Shown here piece after piece: positions 46,561 through 54,592 of a stretch of 64,000 nt of DNA (within the stretch, counting starts at the first letter, position 1; each line of letters opens with the position of its first letter). Under the pieces are notes generated by a model. The model saw nothing but the letters and a program-made list of their open reading frames with translations, was not told where the DNA came from and did not search any database. The stretch spans positions 30,589 through 94,588 of the forward strand of contig JAJXTB010000001.1 of the NCBI GenBank assembly GCA_021784205.1, read 5' to 3'. This DNA comes from Actinomycetes bacterium. GTDB taxonomy: Bacteria; Actinomycetota; Acidimicrobiia; Acidimicrobiales; RAAP-2. The translations under genes and the position numbers were made by a program.

Positions 46561-47841
46561 ATGAGCGCCTCAGTGAACCAGCCCGAGAAAGACGACCACG
46601 AGCGGACCGGCCGAAAGCCGTTCCCGGCCCGGGGCGCGACCGCCGCGGCGGTGATGGCCGAACTCTTCGAGCGGAAGACCGCCGACGCCGACTGGCAGCG
46701 CGGGCGCACCTTCAACCTCGTCTACCCGACCGGTCGCGCCGACGTCGACCGCGTGCTCACCGAGGCCAACAACGCGTACCTGTTCGAGAACGCCCTCAAC
46801 CCCGCGCGGTTCCCGAGCCTGGGCACCATGCAGGCCGAGGTGCTCGAGATGGTCTCGTCGCTCGTCAACGCGCCCTCACACGCCGGTGCGGGCTTCACCG
46901 CCGGCGGCACCGAGTCGATCCTCATGTCGGTGCTCGTCAGCCGCGAGCGCGGCCGCGTCGAACGAGGGATCACCGAGCCCAACATCGTCTTTCCCTCCTC
47001 CGCGCATCCCGCCTTCGCCAAGGCCGCCTTCTACCTCGGCCTCGAGGCGCGCGCGACGCCGCTGACCGACGGGTTCACCGCGGACGTGGACGCCCTCTTC
47101 GAGCGGGTCGACGCGAACACGGTGCTGATCGTGGGTTCGGCCTACGGCTTCCCCCACGGCGTCATCGACCCCATCGAGGAGCTCAGCGGCCGCGCCCTCG
47201 AACGCGGGATCCCGTTCCACTCCGACACCTGCATCGGTAGTTTCGTGCTGCCTTTCATGGAACGGCTCGGCTACGAGATCCCCCCGTTCGACTTCCGCCT
47301 GCCCGGGGTCACCCAGATGTCGTGTGACATCCACAAGTACGGCTACGTCACCAAGGGCGCGTCGGTGGTCGTCTACCGCGACGCGGCCTGGCTCACGCAC
47401 CAGGTCTTCGACTACGACGTCTGGCCGCCCGGGCGCTACCGCAACGCCTCGGTCGCGGGTGCGCGCGCGGCGAGTCCGGTCGCGGCCTCGTGGGCGCTGC
47501 TCACCTACCTCGGGGCGGACGGCTACACCGCGATCATGCGCGACCTGCTCGAGACGACGCGCCGGTTCCGCGAGGGGGTCCGCGCCCTGCCGGGCCTGTC
47601 GATCCTCGGCGACTCGATCGGCCCGCTGATGTCCTTCACCTCGACGCGCGATGACATCTTCGCCATCGCCGACGTCATGGACGAGCGCGGCTGGCACCTC
47701 AATCGCGTGCACAACCCCTCGGGCGTGCAGATGATGATCGCGCCGATCCACGGCGCCCACGTGGACGAGTTCCTCGCCGACCTCGCCGAGGCGGTCGAGC
47801 ACCACGGCACCGCCCGGTCGACGATGGTGGGCTATACCTGA
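46561..47841 (+). CDS. PLP-dependent decarboxylase/lyase, sphingosine-1-phosphate lyase-like
   Basis: 426 residues. The group II decarboxylase fold has G-F-T-A-G-G-T-E-S-I (phosphate loop) and the PLP lysine Lys259 in C-D-I-H-K-Y-G-Y-V-T-K-G-A-S-V-V. The H-K-Y-G-Y-x-x-K-G form is closer to sphingosine-1-phosphate lyase than to glutamate decarboxylase. The ATG 46561 has GGAG upstream, but an in-frame GTG at 46507 lies exactly six bases after TAGCGT and could start a leaderless mRNA, adding 18 residues. The bacterial substrate is unknown; a phospho-amino alcohol or an amino acid is possible. Confidence 0.85.
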   Translation: MSASVNQPEKDDHERTGRKPFPARGATAAAVMAELFERKTADADWQRGRTFNLVYPTGRADVDRVLTEANNAYLFENALNPARFPSLGTMQAEVLEMVSSLVNAPSHAGAGFTAGGTESILMSVLVSRERGRVERGITEPNIVFPSSAHPAFAKAAFYLGLEARATPLTDGFTADVDALFERVDANTVLIVGSAYGFPHGVIDPIEELSGRALERGIPFHSDTCIGSFVLPFMERLGYEIPPFDFRLPGVTQMSCDIHKYGYVTKGASVVVYRDAAWLTHQVFDYDVWPPGRYRNASVAGARAASPVAASWALLTYLGADGYTAIMRDLLETTRRFREGVRALPGLSILGDSIGPLMSFTSTRDDIFAIADVMDERGWHLNRVHNPSGVQMMIAPIHGAHVDEFLADLAEAVEHHGTARSTMVGYT

Positions 47842-47877
47842 TCGGCGGCGGTGCCGCCGGCCGGTACGCTGAAGGAC

Positions 47878-48465
47878 ATGCCCTCGACGCCCCTGCGCAG
47901 CCTCGTGCTGGTGCGCCACGGCGAGACCACCTGGAACCTCGACCAGCTGGTCCAGGGCCACATCGACGACCCCACGCTCACCGAGCGCGGCCGGCGCCAG
48001 GCCGCCGAGGCGGCCGACGCCCTGCGCCCGACCGACTTCGACGTCGTGCTCTCGAGCGACCTGCGCCGCGCGCGCGACACCGCGGCGATCCTCGCGTCGG
48101 GCCGCGGGCTCGAGGTCGTGACGACGCTCGCGCTTCGCGAGCGCACCTACGGCGACTTCGAGGGCCGGTCGATCAGCGACCTCCCGGCATCGATGGCCGG
48201 CTGGGAGGGCGATCGCGTGATCGACGCCGACGCCCGCCCGCCCGGCGGCGAGTCGCTCAACGACCTCTGCGACCGCGCGGCCCGGTGGCTGGCCGCGCTG
48301 CGGCTCGACTACGCCGGCGCGCGCGTGCTCGCGGTGACCCACGGCGGGACGGTGCGGGCCATCCGCGCGGCGAGCGCCGCCACGCCCATCGCACAGACCG
48401 TGTGGTACCCGGTGGACAACGCGAGCGTGTGGACGACCGACGTCAACGGTGACCCGCTCGCCTGA
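47878..48465 (+). CDS. Histidine phosphatase (phosphoglycerate mutase-like)
   Basis: 195 residues. The phosphohistidine motif is L-V-R-H-G-E-T near residue 15; the second His is in V-T-H-G-G-T, and an acidic E-R-T-Y-G-D-F-E-G segment is present. This length and pattern fit the broad-specificity phosphatase / alpha-ribazole phosphatase branch, not glycolytic mutase. TACGCT lies seven bases before the ATG, and GAAGGAC also resembles a ribosome site. It is convergent with the VOC gene across a strong hairpin. Confidence 0.88.
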   Translation: MPSTPLRSLVLVRHGETTWNLDQLVQGHIDDPTLTERGRRQAAEAADALRPTDFDVVLSSDLRRARDTAAILASGRGLEVVTTLALRERTYGDFEGRSISDLPASMAGWEGDRVIDADARPPGGESLNDLCDRAARWLAALRLDYAGARVLAVTHGGTVRAIRAASAATPIAQTVWYPVDNASVWTTDVNGDPLA

Positions 48466-48466
48466 A

Positions 48467-48513
48467 CCGCGCCTCGCCGCCCACCCCGGCGAGAAGCGGG
48501 CGGCGAGGCGCGG
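48467..48513. terminator. Bidirectional terminator between histidine phosphatase and VOC genes
   Basis: Perfect 16-bp inverted repeat (48467-48482 and 48498-48513) with a 15-base loop, starting two bases after the phosphatase stop. Confidence 0.85.
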
Positions 48514-48570
48514 TGCCCGGCACGCCGGGCCCGTCGAACGACGTCACAAGGGGGTGACCGATCGAGCCGG

Positions 48571-48984
48571 TCAGTACATCATTCGAGGGTCGGCGTAGTG
48601 TTTGAACTCGATCAGGTTGGCCGAGGGGTCCTCGACGACGAAGGTCCGATGGACCTCGACGCGACCCTCGAAGCGCACACTCATCGGGGCGAAGAACTCG
48701 ACCCCGCGCTGCTCGCAGAGCCGGTGCACCGCCTCGAAGTCGGCCGCCTCGCGAAAGGTCACCCCGAAGTGGCGCGGATAGAGCGAGCGACTCGCGGGCT
48801 CGACCGGCTCGGCCGGGGCCTCGCTGTGGTGACAGACGAGCTGGTCACCGAAGAAATCGAAGGTCACGCGGTCGTCGTAGCGACGGGCCAGCTTGCACCC
48901 GAGCTGGGTGACGTAGAACGCGACGGCCGCGTCGAGGTCGTGGGCCGGCACCGCGAGGTGAAAGGCGTCGCGCCCCTCTCTCAC
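48571..48984 (-). CDS. VOC-superfamily protein (glyoxalase/dioxygenase-like)
   Basis: 137 residues. It starts at a GTG overlapping the comA stop (GTGA). The VOC fold is visible: F-H-L-A-V-P-A-H-D-L-D-A-A-V-A-F-Y near the N-terminus, R-H-F-G-V-T-F in the middle and F-V-E-D-P-S-A-N-L-I-E-F-K at the end, giving the His/His/Glu metal ligands. The substrate is unknown. Translational coupling to the phosphosulfolactate synthase suggests it acts on a related three-carbon sulfo or phospho compound (inference). Confidence 0.85.
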   Translation of the reverse strand: MREGRDAFHLAVPAHDLDAAVAFYVTQLGCKLARRYDDRVTFDFFGDQLVCHHSEAPAEPVEPASRSLYPRHFGVTFREAADFEAVHRLCEQRGVEFFAPMSVRFEGRVEVHRTFVVEDPSANLIEFKHYADPRMMY

Positions 48985-49778
48985 CGGCGCACCTGGAAGG
49001 TGTGCTCGACGTCGGGCTCGAAGGTGCACAGGGTCTCGCTTCGCAGGCCGAGTCGCACCGTCTCCAGGCCGATGAGGTCCGCGGTGGCGACGTTGCCCAG
49101 GTTCACGTTGGCGCCGATGCGCGAGACGAAGTGGCTCTGCAGCTCGAGGGTCGGCGCCTCGAAGAGGAGCCGGTCCACGCTGATCGAGCTGGCCAGGATC
49201 TCCTCGATCAGCCCGAAGCGCAGCTCCCCGTTGGGCCGGCAGATCCCGCCGTGGCCGCTCTCGCGGGTCTCGAGGGTGACGAGCACCGCTCCGGCGTCGA
49301 GGTCCGCGCCGATGTAGCCGATCCACTTGTGCGGCGCCATGTTCTCGGACTTCACCTGGTCCTTGGAGCCGACCTCGGAGATCACCGAGAAGTCCTTGGC
49401 GAGCTCGGCGACGTACTCGGCCTTGGCCGCGTCGCTGAGCTCGATGGTGCCGTTGGAGACCTCGACGAAGGTGCAGCCGTAGGAGCGGCACATGGTGCGG
49501 AACTCGTCGAAACGGTCCTGGAGGACGTACTTCTCGAACAGGGTGCCCCCGAAGTAGAAGTCGACGCCTTCGCTGCGCAGGGCCATGATCTTGTCGCGGA
49601 CGTTGCGGTCCACCACCGACGTGCCCCACCCGAACTTCACGAAGTCCAGGTAGTCGCTCGCCGTCGAGACGACGTCGGTGAAGTAGCGAAGCGGCAGTCC
49701 TTTGTCGATCGCCATGGTGAGCCCGAACTCACGCGGTTTGCTCGATCGTTCCGGCAACGTTAGGTACTCTCGGCTCAC
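48981..49778 (-). CDS. comA: Phosphosulfolactate synthase ComA-like
   Basis: 265 residues from GTG 49776-49778; GTGs 12 and 21 bases upstream are alternatives, so the exact start is uncertain. The ComA family pattern is clear: G-L-T-M-A-I-D-K-G-L-P-L, then V-K-F-G-W-G-T-S, F-G-G-T-L-F-E, V-E-V-S-N-G-T-I-E-L and V-I-S-E-V-G-S-K. ComA adds sulfite to phosphoenolpyruvate to give phosphosulfolactate, the first step of coenzyme M synthesis in some archaea and bacteria, or of sulfolactate formation as in Bacillus spores. No ComB, ComC or ComD gene is in the window; the VOC gene is its only partner. Confidence 0.87.
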   Translation of the reverse strand: MSREYLTLPERSSKPREFGLTMAIDKGLPLRYFTDVVSTASDYLDFVKFGWGTSVVDRNVRDKIMALRSEGVDFYFGGTLFEKYVLQDRFDEFRTMCRSYGCTFVEVSNGTIELSDAAKAEYVAELAKDFSVISEVGSKDQVKSENMAPHKWIGYIGADLDAGAVLVTLETRESGHGGICRPNGELRFGLIEEILASSISVDRLLFEAPTLELQSHFVSRIGANVNLGNVATADLIGLETVRLGLRSETLCTFEPDVEHTFQVRR

Positions 49779-49962
49779 GATTCTCGCCACCCCATCCACC
49801 CATGGCGTCGATGGCTATCACCGACCATCAGGTAAAACAAACCGTAACCAGGCGACTAGTGAATTCCCTCGGCAACGCCTGTGAATACCCTGTGAATCGG
49901 CTGGGGCCCCGGACCAGGCGCGCGATGGCCAGTCCGCGCGCCACGTGTGACAGAGTGGCTCG

Positions 49963-50094
49963 GTGTCAGAGGAACCGACTCGCGAAGAGCTCGAGCGCCA
50001 GATCGCGGCGCTTCGCGCCGAGGTCGCGCGGCTGAAGGAGGAGATCCGCGTCCTGCGGCGCACCCAGCACGAAGTGCCGCCGCACTACCTCTGA
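49963..50094 (+). CDS. 43-residue coiled-coil protein
   Basis: A short frame from GTG 49963 to TGA encodes 43 residues. Residues 6-33 form a strong heptad coiled coil (E-E-L-E-R-Q-I-A-A-L-R-A-E-V-A-R-L-K-E-E), followed by R-R-T-Q-H-E-V-P-P-H-Y-L. CAGAGT six bases before the GTG fits the leaderless pattern used by other genes here, which supports translation. The sequence resembles small SlyX-like or bZIP-like oligomerisation peptides; function unknown. The adjacent 49779-49962 gap carries a direct repeat of CCTGTGAAT and no gene. Confidence 0.6.
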   Translation: MSEEPTREELERQIAALRAEVARLKEEIRVLRRTQHEVPPHYL

Positions 50095-50095
50095 T

Positions 50096-50344
50096 TCAGC
50101 GCCGTCGGTCGCCTCTCACCGCCCGTCGGATCGAGAGCACGAGGGCCGCGATTGCGAGCACGGGCAGCGCGAGCGCGGCTACGTCGTTGAGGTGCCAGAG
50201 ATGGCGCAGCACGGCCACGACCCCGATGGTCACGAGCGCGGCGATGAACAGCTCGGGCGTGTCGCCGATGAGGAAGTCCCACCAGAACATCGCGAAGCCC
50301 TTCACGAGTCGCCACGCCAGCGGTGATCGCGTCTCGCCGTTCAC
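50096..50344 (-). CDS. Small membrane protein coupled to the ExxE membrane protein
   Basis: 82 residues, starting at a GTG that overlaps the upstream gene's stop (GTGA). A hydrophilic segment with F-W-W-D-F-L-I-G-D-T-P-E-L precedes two hydrophobic helices and a basic tail (R-R-A-V-R-G-D-R-R-R). It is likely a small accessory subunit of the larger membrane protein encoded just before it. Confidence 0.75.
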   Translation of the reverse strand: MNGETRSPLAWRLVKGFAMFWWDFLIGDTPELFIAALVTIGVVAVLRHLWHLNDVAALALPVLAIAALVLSIRRAVRGDRRR

Positions 50345-51099
50345 GCCGCCACCTCGCGCACGCGCCGCTCACGGCGCAGGTAGGCGACGAGGGTCCAGGT
50401 CACGAGCAGGTAGAGCGCCACGAACCCGACGAGCATCACGTCGTTGCCGGGCCAGCGCACGTGGAGCCCCTCGCCCGTCCAGAACGTGCCGTAGCTGACG
50501 AGCAGCACGCCTACGCCCATCTTCATGGCGTTCTCGGGGACGTTGGACAGCTGGCGGGCGACGACGACGCCGACGATCCCCACGAGCACGACGGCGATCG
50601 CGGCCACGGTCGAGGCGAGGCCGAGCCGGTGGGCCGACGTGCCGAGGGTGAGGACCGTGATGACGACCTCGAGGCCCTCGAGGAAGACGCCCTTGAAGGC
50701 CATGACGAAGGCGATCCGATCACGCTGGGCGGCACCGGCCGACTCGAGTTCGGCCACTTTGGCCCGGTAGATGGCGTCCTCGTCGTGCATGGCCTTCAGG
50801 CCACTCGAGCGCAGGATCGCCTTGCGCAGCCACTGCATGCCAAAGATCAACAGCACGCCGCCCACCACCAGGCGCAGCACGCCGAGGGGCACGCGCACGA
50901 GGGTCGGCCCGAACAGGGCCACGAGCGCCGCGAGCACTGCGAGCGCGACGGCGGTGCCCTCGAAGGCCGAGCGCCACCCGCGTGTGTGGCCGACGGCGAG
51001 CACGATGGTCAGTGCCTCGACCATCTCCACCGCACAGGCCAGAAAGACCGCGCCGACGAGCACGACGACGCCCGTCGATCCCGTCACCACTCCGAGCAT
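50341..51099 (-). CDS. Polytopic membrane protein with two ExxE motifs (COG4280-like)
   Basis: 252 residues, about seven hydrophobic segments, ATG 51097-51099 with GGGGAG upstream. Two acidic helix motifs form an internal repeat: A-V-E-M-V-E-A-L-T-I-V-L near residue 25 and F-L-E-G-L-E-V-V-I-T-V-L near residue 137. Twin E-x-x-E helices recall FTR1-type iron permeases and other cation carriers, but R-E-x-x-E is not exact. A cation transport role is an inference. The 82-residue gene that follows is translationally coupled. Confidence 0.78.
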   Translation of the reverse strand: MLGVVTGSTGVVVLVGAVFLACAVEMVEALTIVLAVGHTRGWRSAFEGTAVALAVLAALVALFGPTLVRVPLGVLRLVVGGVLLIFGMQWLRKAILRSSGLKAMHDEDAIYRAKVAELESAGAAQRDRIAFVMAFKGVFLEGLEVVITVLTLGTSAHRLGLASTVAAIAVVLVGIVGVVVARQLSNVPENAMKMGVGVLLVSYGTFWTGEGLHVRWPGNDVMLVGFVALYLLVTWTLVAYLRRERRVREVAA

Positions 51100-51248
51100 G
51101 CTCTCCCCTTCGCGATCGACACGCGACGCACCGTCACCCGATGTCGGGCCCCGACCGTCACCCGGTCGAACCGGTTTCTCTCACCACGACACTACTCAGG
51201 ACCCCGGCACGATTGGCGCGGTGCAGTGCGGGAAACGGCCCGGAACGC

Positions 51249-51791
51249 TCAGCGCTGGCGTCGGCGCAGTTCGTCCTCGACGTCGGCGGGGTCGAGCCCC
51301 CGGCTTCGCAGCAGCAAGAGCAGGTGGAACCACAGGTCCGCGGCCTCGCTGACCACCCGCTCGTCGGTCTCGCTCAGGGCGGCGACCATGACCTCGGCCG
51401 CCTCCTCGCCCACCTTGCGTGCCGCGAAGGGCGCGCCGGCGCGCAGCGACGCCGCAACGTAGGAACCGGACTCGTCGGCGGCCTCGCGGCGCAGGATCGT
51501 GCGCCACAGCCACGGCGTGAAGCACGACGTCGACCCGTCGTGACAGGTCGGCCCGTCGGGCCGGGCCCGCACGAGCACGGCGTCGTCGTCACAGTCCGGC
51601 AGGACCTCGACGACGCGCAGCGTGTTGCCCGACGTCTCGCCCTTCATCCAGAGCCGCTGTCGCGATCGCGAGAAGAAGTGGACCAGGCCCGTCGACTTGG
51701 TCAGGGCCAACGCCTCATCGTCCATCCAGCCGAGCATCAGCACTCGACCCGAGTCGTCGTCCTGCACGATGGCCGCGCGTAGTTCGCTCAC
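51249..51791 (-). CDS. hisIE: Bifunctional HisI-HisE: phosphoribosyl-AMP cyclohydrolase / phosphoribosyl-ATP pyrophosphatase
   Basis: 180 residues. The HisI part (1 to about 95) has M-L-G-W-M-D-D-E-A-L, the metal residues in D-C-D-D-D-A and C-H-D-G-S-T-S-C-F; the HisE part follows with K-V-G-E-E-A-A-E-V and E-A-A-D-L-W-F-H. Together they do steps two and three of histidine synthesis. The GTG is one base after the hisF stop. It is the last gene of the his operon; no strong terminator is visible in the 149 bases beyond. Confidence 0.94.
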   Translation of the reverse strand: MSELRAAIVQDDDSGRVLMLGWMDDEALALTKSTGLVHFFSRSRQRLWMKGETSGNTLRVVEVLPDCDDDAVLVRARPDGPTCHDGSTSCFTPWLWRTILRREAADESGSYVAASLRAGAPFAARKVGEEAAEVMVAALSETDERVVSEAADLWFHLLLLLRSRGLDPADVEDELRRRQR

Positions 51792-51792
51792 G

Positions 51793-52539
51793 TCACTCCT
51801 TCCAGGGGCGCAGGTGCACGCCGCACGATTCGATGGCTCGACGCAGGCCGGGCAGCCCGGCGGGGTCCTCGTGGACGATCGAGGCGATGAGCGCCGCGTC
51901 GGTCACCGCCAGCGCGTCAGCGACGTGCTGGGCGCTGCCCGCGCCACCCGAGGCGATCACCGGCACCGCGACCGCGGCGCGCACGGCCGCGGTCAGCTCG
52001 AGGTCGAAGCCCTCGCGCCGGCCGTCGTGGTCGATCGAGGTGAGCAGGATCTCCCCCGCGCCGCACGCGGCGGCCTCGCGGGCCCACTCGACGGTGCGCC
52101 GGGCGGTCGGCGTGCGCCCGCCGTGGGTGTGCACGAGCCCGGCGCCGCTGTCAATGGCGACCACCACCGCCTGGGAGCCGAAGCGGTCGGCGATGGCCTG
52201 GATCAGCTCGGGCGAGGCGACCGCGGCCGAGTTCAGCGACACTCGGTCGGCGCCAGACTCGATGATCCGCGACGCGTCGTCGACGGTGCGCACGCCGCCG
52301 CCGACGGTGAAGGGGATGTCCAAGACGTCGGCGACCGCGCGGACGACCGAGGTCATCGTCGCGGCCTCGTCGGGCGTCGCCGTGATGTCGAGCAGGACGA
52401 GTTCGTCGGCGCCGCCGGCGCTGTAGTGCACGGCGAGCTCGACGGGGTCGCCCACGTCGCGCAGCCCGACGAAGTTCACGCCCTTCACGACGCGTCCGTG
52501 CGCGACGTCGAGGCAGGGGATCAGGCGAGGGAGAGGCAT
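51793..52539 (-). CDS. hisF: Imidazole glycerol phosphate synthase subunit HisF
   Basis: 248 residues, slightly short. The barrel shows the catalytic Asp in I-P-C-L-D-V, G-V-N-F-V-G-L-R-D-V-G-D-P, T-V-G-G-G-V-R and the second catalytic Asp in A-I-D-S. HisF uses ammonia channelled from HisH to form imidazole glycerol phosphate and AICAR. It overlaps the hisH 3' end by 19 bases. Confidence 0.96.
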   Translation of the reverse strand: MPLPRLIPCLDVAHGRVVKGVNFVGLRDVGDPVELAVHYSAGGADELVLLDITATPDEAATMTSVVRAVADVLDIPFTVGGGVRTVDDASRIIESGADRVSLNSAAVASPELIQAIADRFGSQAVVVAIDSGAGLVHTHGGRTPTARRTVEWAREAAACGAGEILLTSIDHDGRREGFDLELTAAVRAAVAVPVIASGGAGSAQHVADALAVTDAALIASIVHEDPAGLPGLRRAIESCGVHLRPWKE

Positions 52540-53075
52540 TGGTCCAGGAACGCGAGGCCCGCCGGCCCGCTCTTCTCGGGGTGGAACTGGACACCGAGGA
52601 ACGAGCCGTGCGACACCGCGGCCGTGACCCCCTCGGCGGTGGCGACCGCGGCGGTCGTGATCGCGCCGTAGGAGTGCGCGAAGTAGTACGCCTCGCCCCA
52701 GGGCTCGACGATCGACCAGCCGAGGCGCGGCACCCGCTCGTCGGCGAGACGAACCACCCGGCCGGGCACGATGCCGAGCCCCTCGACGCCGCCGTCCTCC
52801 TCGCTCGACTCGAGGGCGAGCTGCAGCCCAAGGCAGATGCCGAGTACCGGCTGGCCCGCCGACACGCGACTCGTGATCGCCGTGGCGGCCCCGGTCTCGC
52901 GCAGGTGCGCCATCGCGCTGCGCGCGGACCCGACCCCGGGCAGCACGACGTACCAGGTGGCCGCGATGGCCGCCGGGTCGGCGCTGACCACGCTCGCGTG
53001 GCCGAGGCGCGCGAGGGTCGCCTGGACGGACCGGGTGTTGCCGGCGCCGTAGTCGACGATGACGATCTCCTTCAC
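52521..53075 (-). CDS. hisH: Imidazole glycerol phosphate synthase glutaminase subunit HisH
   Basis: 184 residues, a little shorter than the usual 200. The class I amidotransferase triad is present: Cys in L-G-I-C-L-G-L-Q, His in V-Q-F-H-P-E-K and the Glu after it. The family H-M-G-W segment is replaced by R-L-G-W. It follows hisCB with a four-base overlap. Confidence 0.95.
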   Translation of the reverse strand: MKEIVIVDYGAGNTRSVQATLARLGHASVVSADPAAIAATWYVVLPGVGSARSAMAHLRETGAATAITSRVSAGQPVLGICLGLQLALESSEEDGGVEGLGIVPGRVVRLADERVPRLGWSIVEPWGEAYYFAHSYGAITTAAVATAEGVTAAVSHGSFLGVQFHPEKSGPAGLAFLDQCLSLA

Positions 53076-54592
53076 AGCGAGCCCTTCGTGGACCGGACGA
53101 GCCCGCCGTCGCGCACCAGCGCCTGGGCGAGCGCGCGCCCCACGGCCTTGAAGGCCGCTTCGGCGACGTGGTGGGCGTTGGTGCCCGTCGCGGTGACGTG
53201 CAGCGTGATGCGCGCCGTCTGGACCAGGGACTCCAGCGCGTGCGCGGCCATCCCCGGGTCGGGGTCGATCGCGAGTGTCGCGGTCGCTCGTCCCGAGAGG
53301 TCCACGACGGCGTGGGCCAGCGCCTCGTCCATCGGGACGCGCGCCTCGCCGTAGCGCGCGAGACCGCGCCGGTCGCCCAGGGCGAGGTCGAGGGCCTCGC
53401 CGAAGGTCCGCATCATGTCCTCGACCGCGTGGTGATCCCCCGTCTCGGGGTCCCCCACGCCCTCGACGCGCAGGTCCATGCCGGCGTGAAAGGCCAGCTG
53501 CTGGAGCATGTGGTCATAGAAGCCCTCGCCCGACTGCACGAGGACCCGCCCCTCGCCGGGCACGCGCAGCCGCACCGCGAAGCGGGTCTCGGCCGTGGCG
53601 CGCCGGTGGCGCACCGGTGCGCTCACGGGGTCGCGACCGAGCAGCTCGGTCGCGAGCGCGTCGAGCAGCTGGTCGTCGTCGACCTGGTCGCGCACGCTGA
53701 TGCGCAGTCCGCCCGCGAAGGCCCGCAGCACGACCCCGTAGGGCAGCATCGCGTCAACGAGCCGCTGGGGGTCCTCCATGGGCACGTAGAGGAAGTTCGT
53801 GTACGACGGCACCGGGACCAGGCCCAGTTCCGCGAGACGCACCGCCATCCGCTCGCGCTCGGCGATCTGGGGCGTGACGTCGGGCGGATTCGCGAGGGCC
53901 GCCATCGCCAGCGCCGCCGACAGCGAGGACACCGACAGCGGTGCCTGGCGCGACGACAGGACGGCGATGCGCTCGGGGTCCGCGAGGGCGTAGCCGACCC
54001 GCGCGCCCGCGAGGCCGAAGGCCTTGGAGAAGGTCCGCAGCACGATCGCGCCGTCGGCGATGCGACTCAGCGCGTCCACGCCCGCGTAGTCGGCGTAGGC
54101 CTCGTCGATCACCAGCTGGCCCGGGACCGTCGGCACGTCGGGCAGCTCGCCGGTCGGATTATTCGGCCGGCACACGAACACCAGGTCGGCGGTCGCGGGA
54201 TCGTCGACGATCCGCGCGCCGGCCATGGCGGCCGCGAAGCGGTACATCGAGTACGACGTCGCCGGAACGGTCGCAATCGTGCCGCCGGCGGCGAAGACCC
54301 GCGCCACGAGCACGATGAACTCGTCGCTGCCCGCCCCGAGGGCGACCTGGTCGATCTCGAGGCCGTGGCGCGCCGCGATCGCCGCGCGCAGCGGCTCGTA
54401 GCGACCACGTTCGTACTCGTTCACGTCCGCCAGGGCGGCCGCGATCGCGGCCGGGCGGGCGCTGGCCGGCGGCGCCGGCGCGACGTTGCCGTCGAAGCGG
54501 ATGATCGACCGCGGGTCGATGCCCACCGCGGCGGCGAGCCGCTCGTTGGACGGGGGCCACTGGTAGGCCTCGAGTGGTGCTGGCCTGGTCAT
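53072..54592 (-). CDS. hisCB: HisC-HisB fusion: histidinol-phosphate aminotransferase / imidazoleglycerol-phosphate dehydratase
   Basis: 506 residues in one open frame. Residues 1 to about 322 are a slightly short HisC with C-R-P-N-N-P-T-G and the PLP lysine Lys190 in T-F-S-K-A-F-G-L-A-G. Residues about 328-506 are a complete HisB dehydratase: Y-D-H-M-L (360-363), D-H-H-A-V-E-D (386-392), V-P-M-D-E-A-L (419-425) and A-H-H-V-A-E-A (473-479), which hold the Mn ligands. A short linker (L-G-R-D-P-V-S-A-P) joins them. The known E. coli HisB fuses the dehydratase to a phosphatase instead. The ATG overlaps the hisD stop. Confidence 0.93.
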   Translation of the reverse strand: MTRPAPLEAYQWPPSNERLAAAVGIDPRSIIRFDGNVAPAPPASARPAAIAAALADVNEYERGRYEPLRAAIAARHGLEIDQVALGAGSDEFIVLVARVFAAGGTIATVPATSYSMYRFAAAMAGARIVDDPATADLVFVCRPNNPTGELPDVPTVPGQLVIDEAYADYAGVDALSRIADGAIVLRTFSKAFGLAGARVGYALADPERIAVLSSRQAPLSVSSLSAALAMAALANPPDVTPQIAERERMAVRLAELGLVPVPSYTNFLYVPMEDPQRLVDAMLPYGVVLRAFAGGLRISVRDQVDDDQLLDALATELLGRDPVSAPVRHRRATAETRFAVRLRVPGEGRVLVQSGEGFYDHMLQQLAFHAGMDLRVEGVGDPETGDHHAVEDMMRTFGEALDLALGDRRGLARYGEARVPMDEALAHAVVDLSGRATATLAIDPDPGMAAHALESLVQTARITLHVTATGTNAHHVAEAAFKAVGRALAQALVRDGGLVRSTKGSL

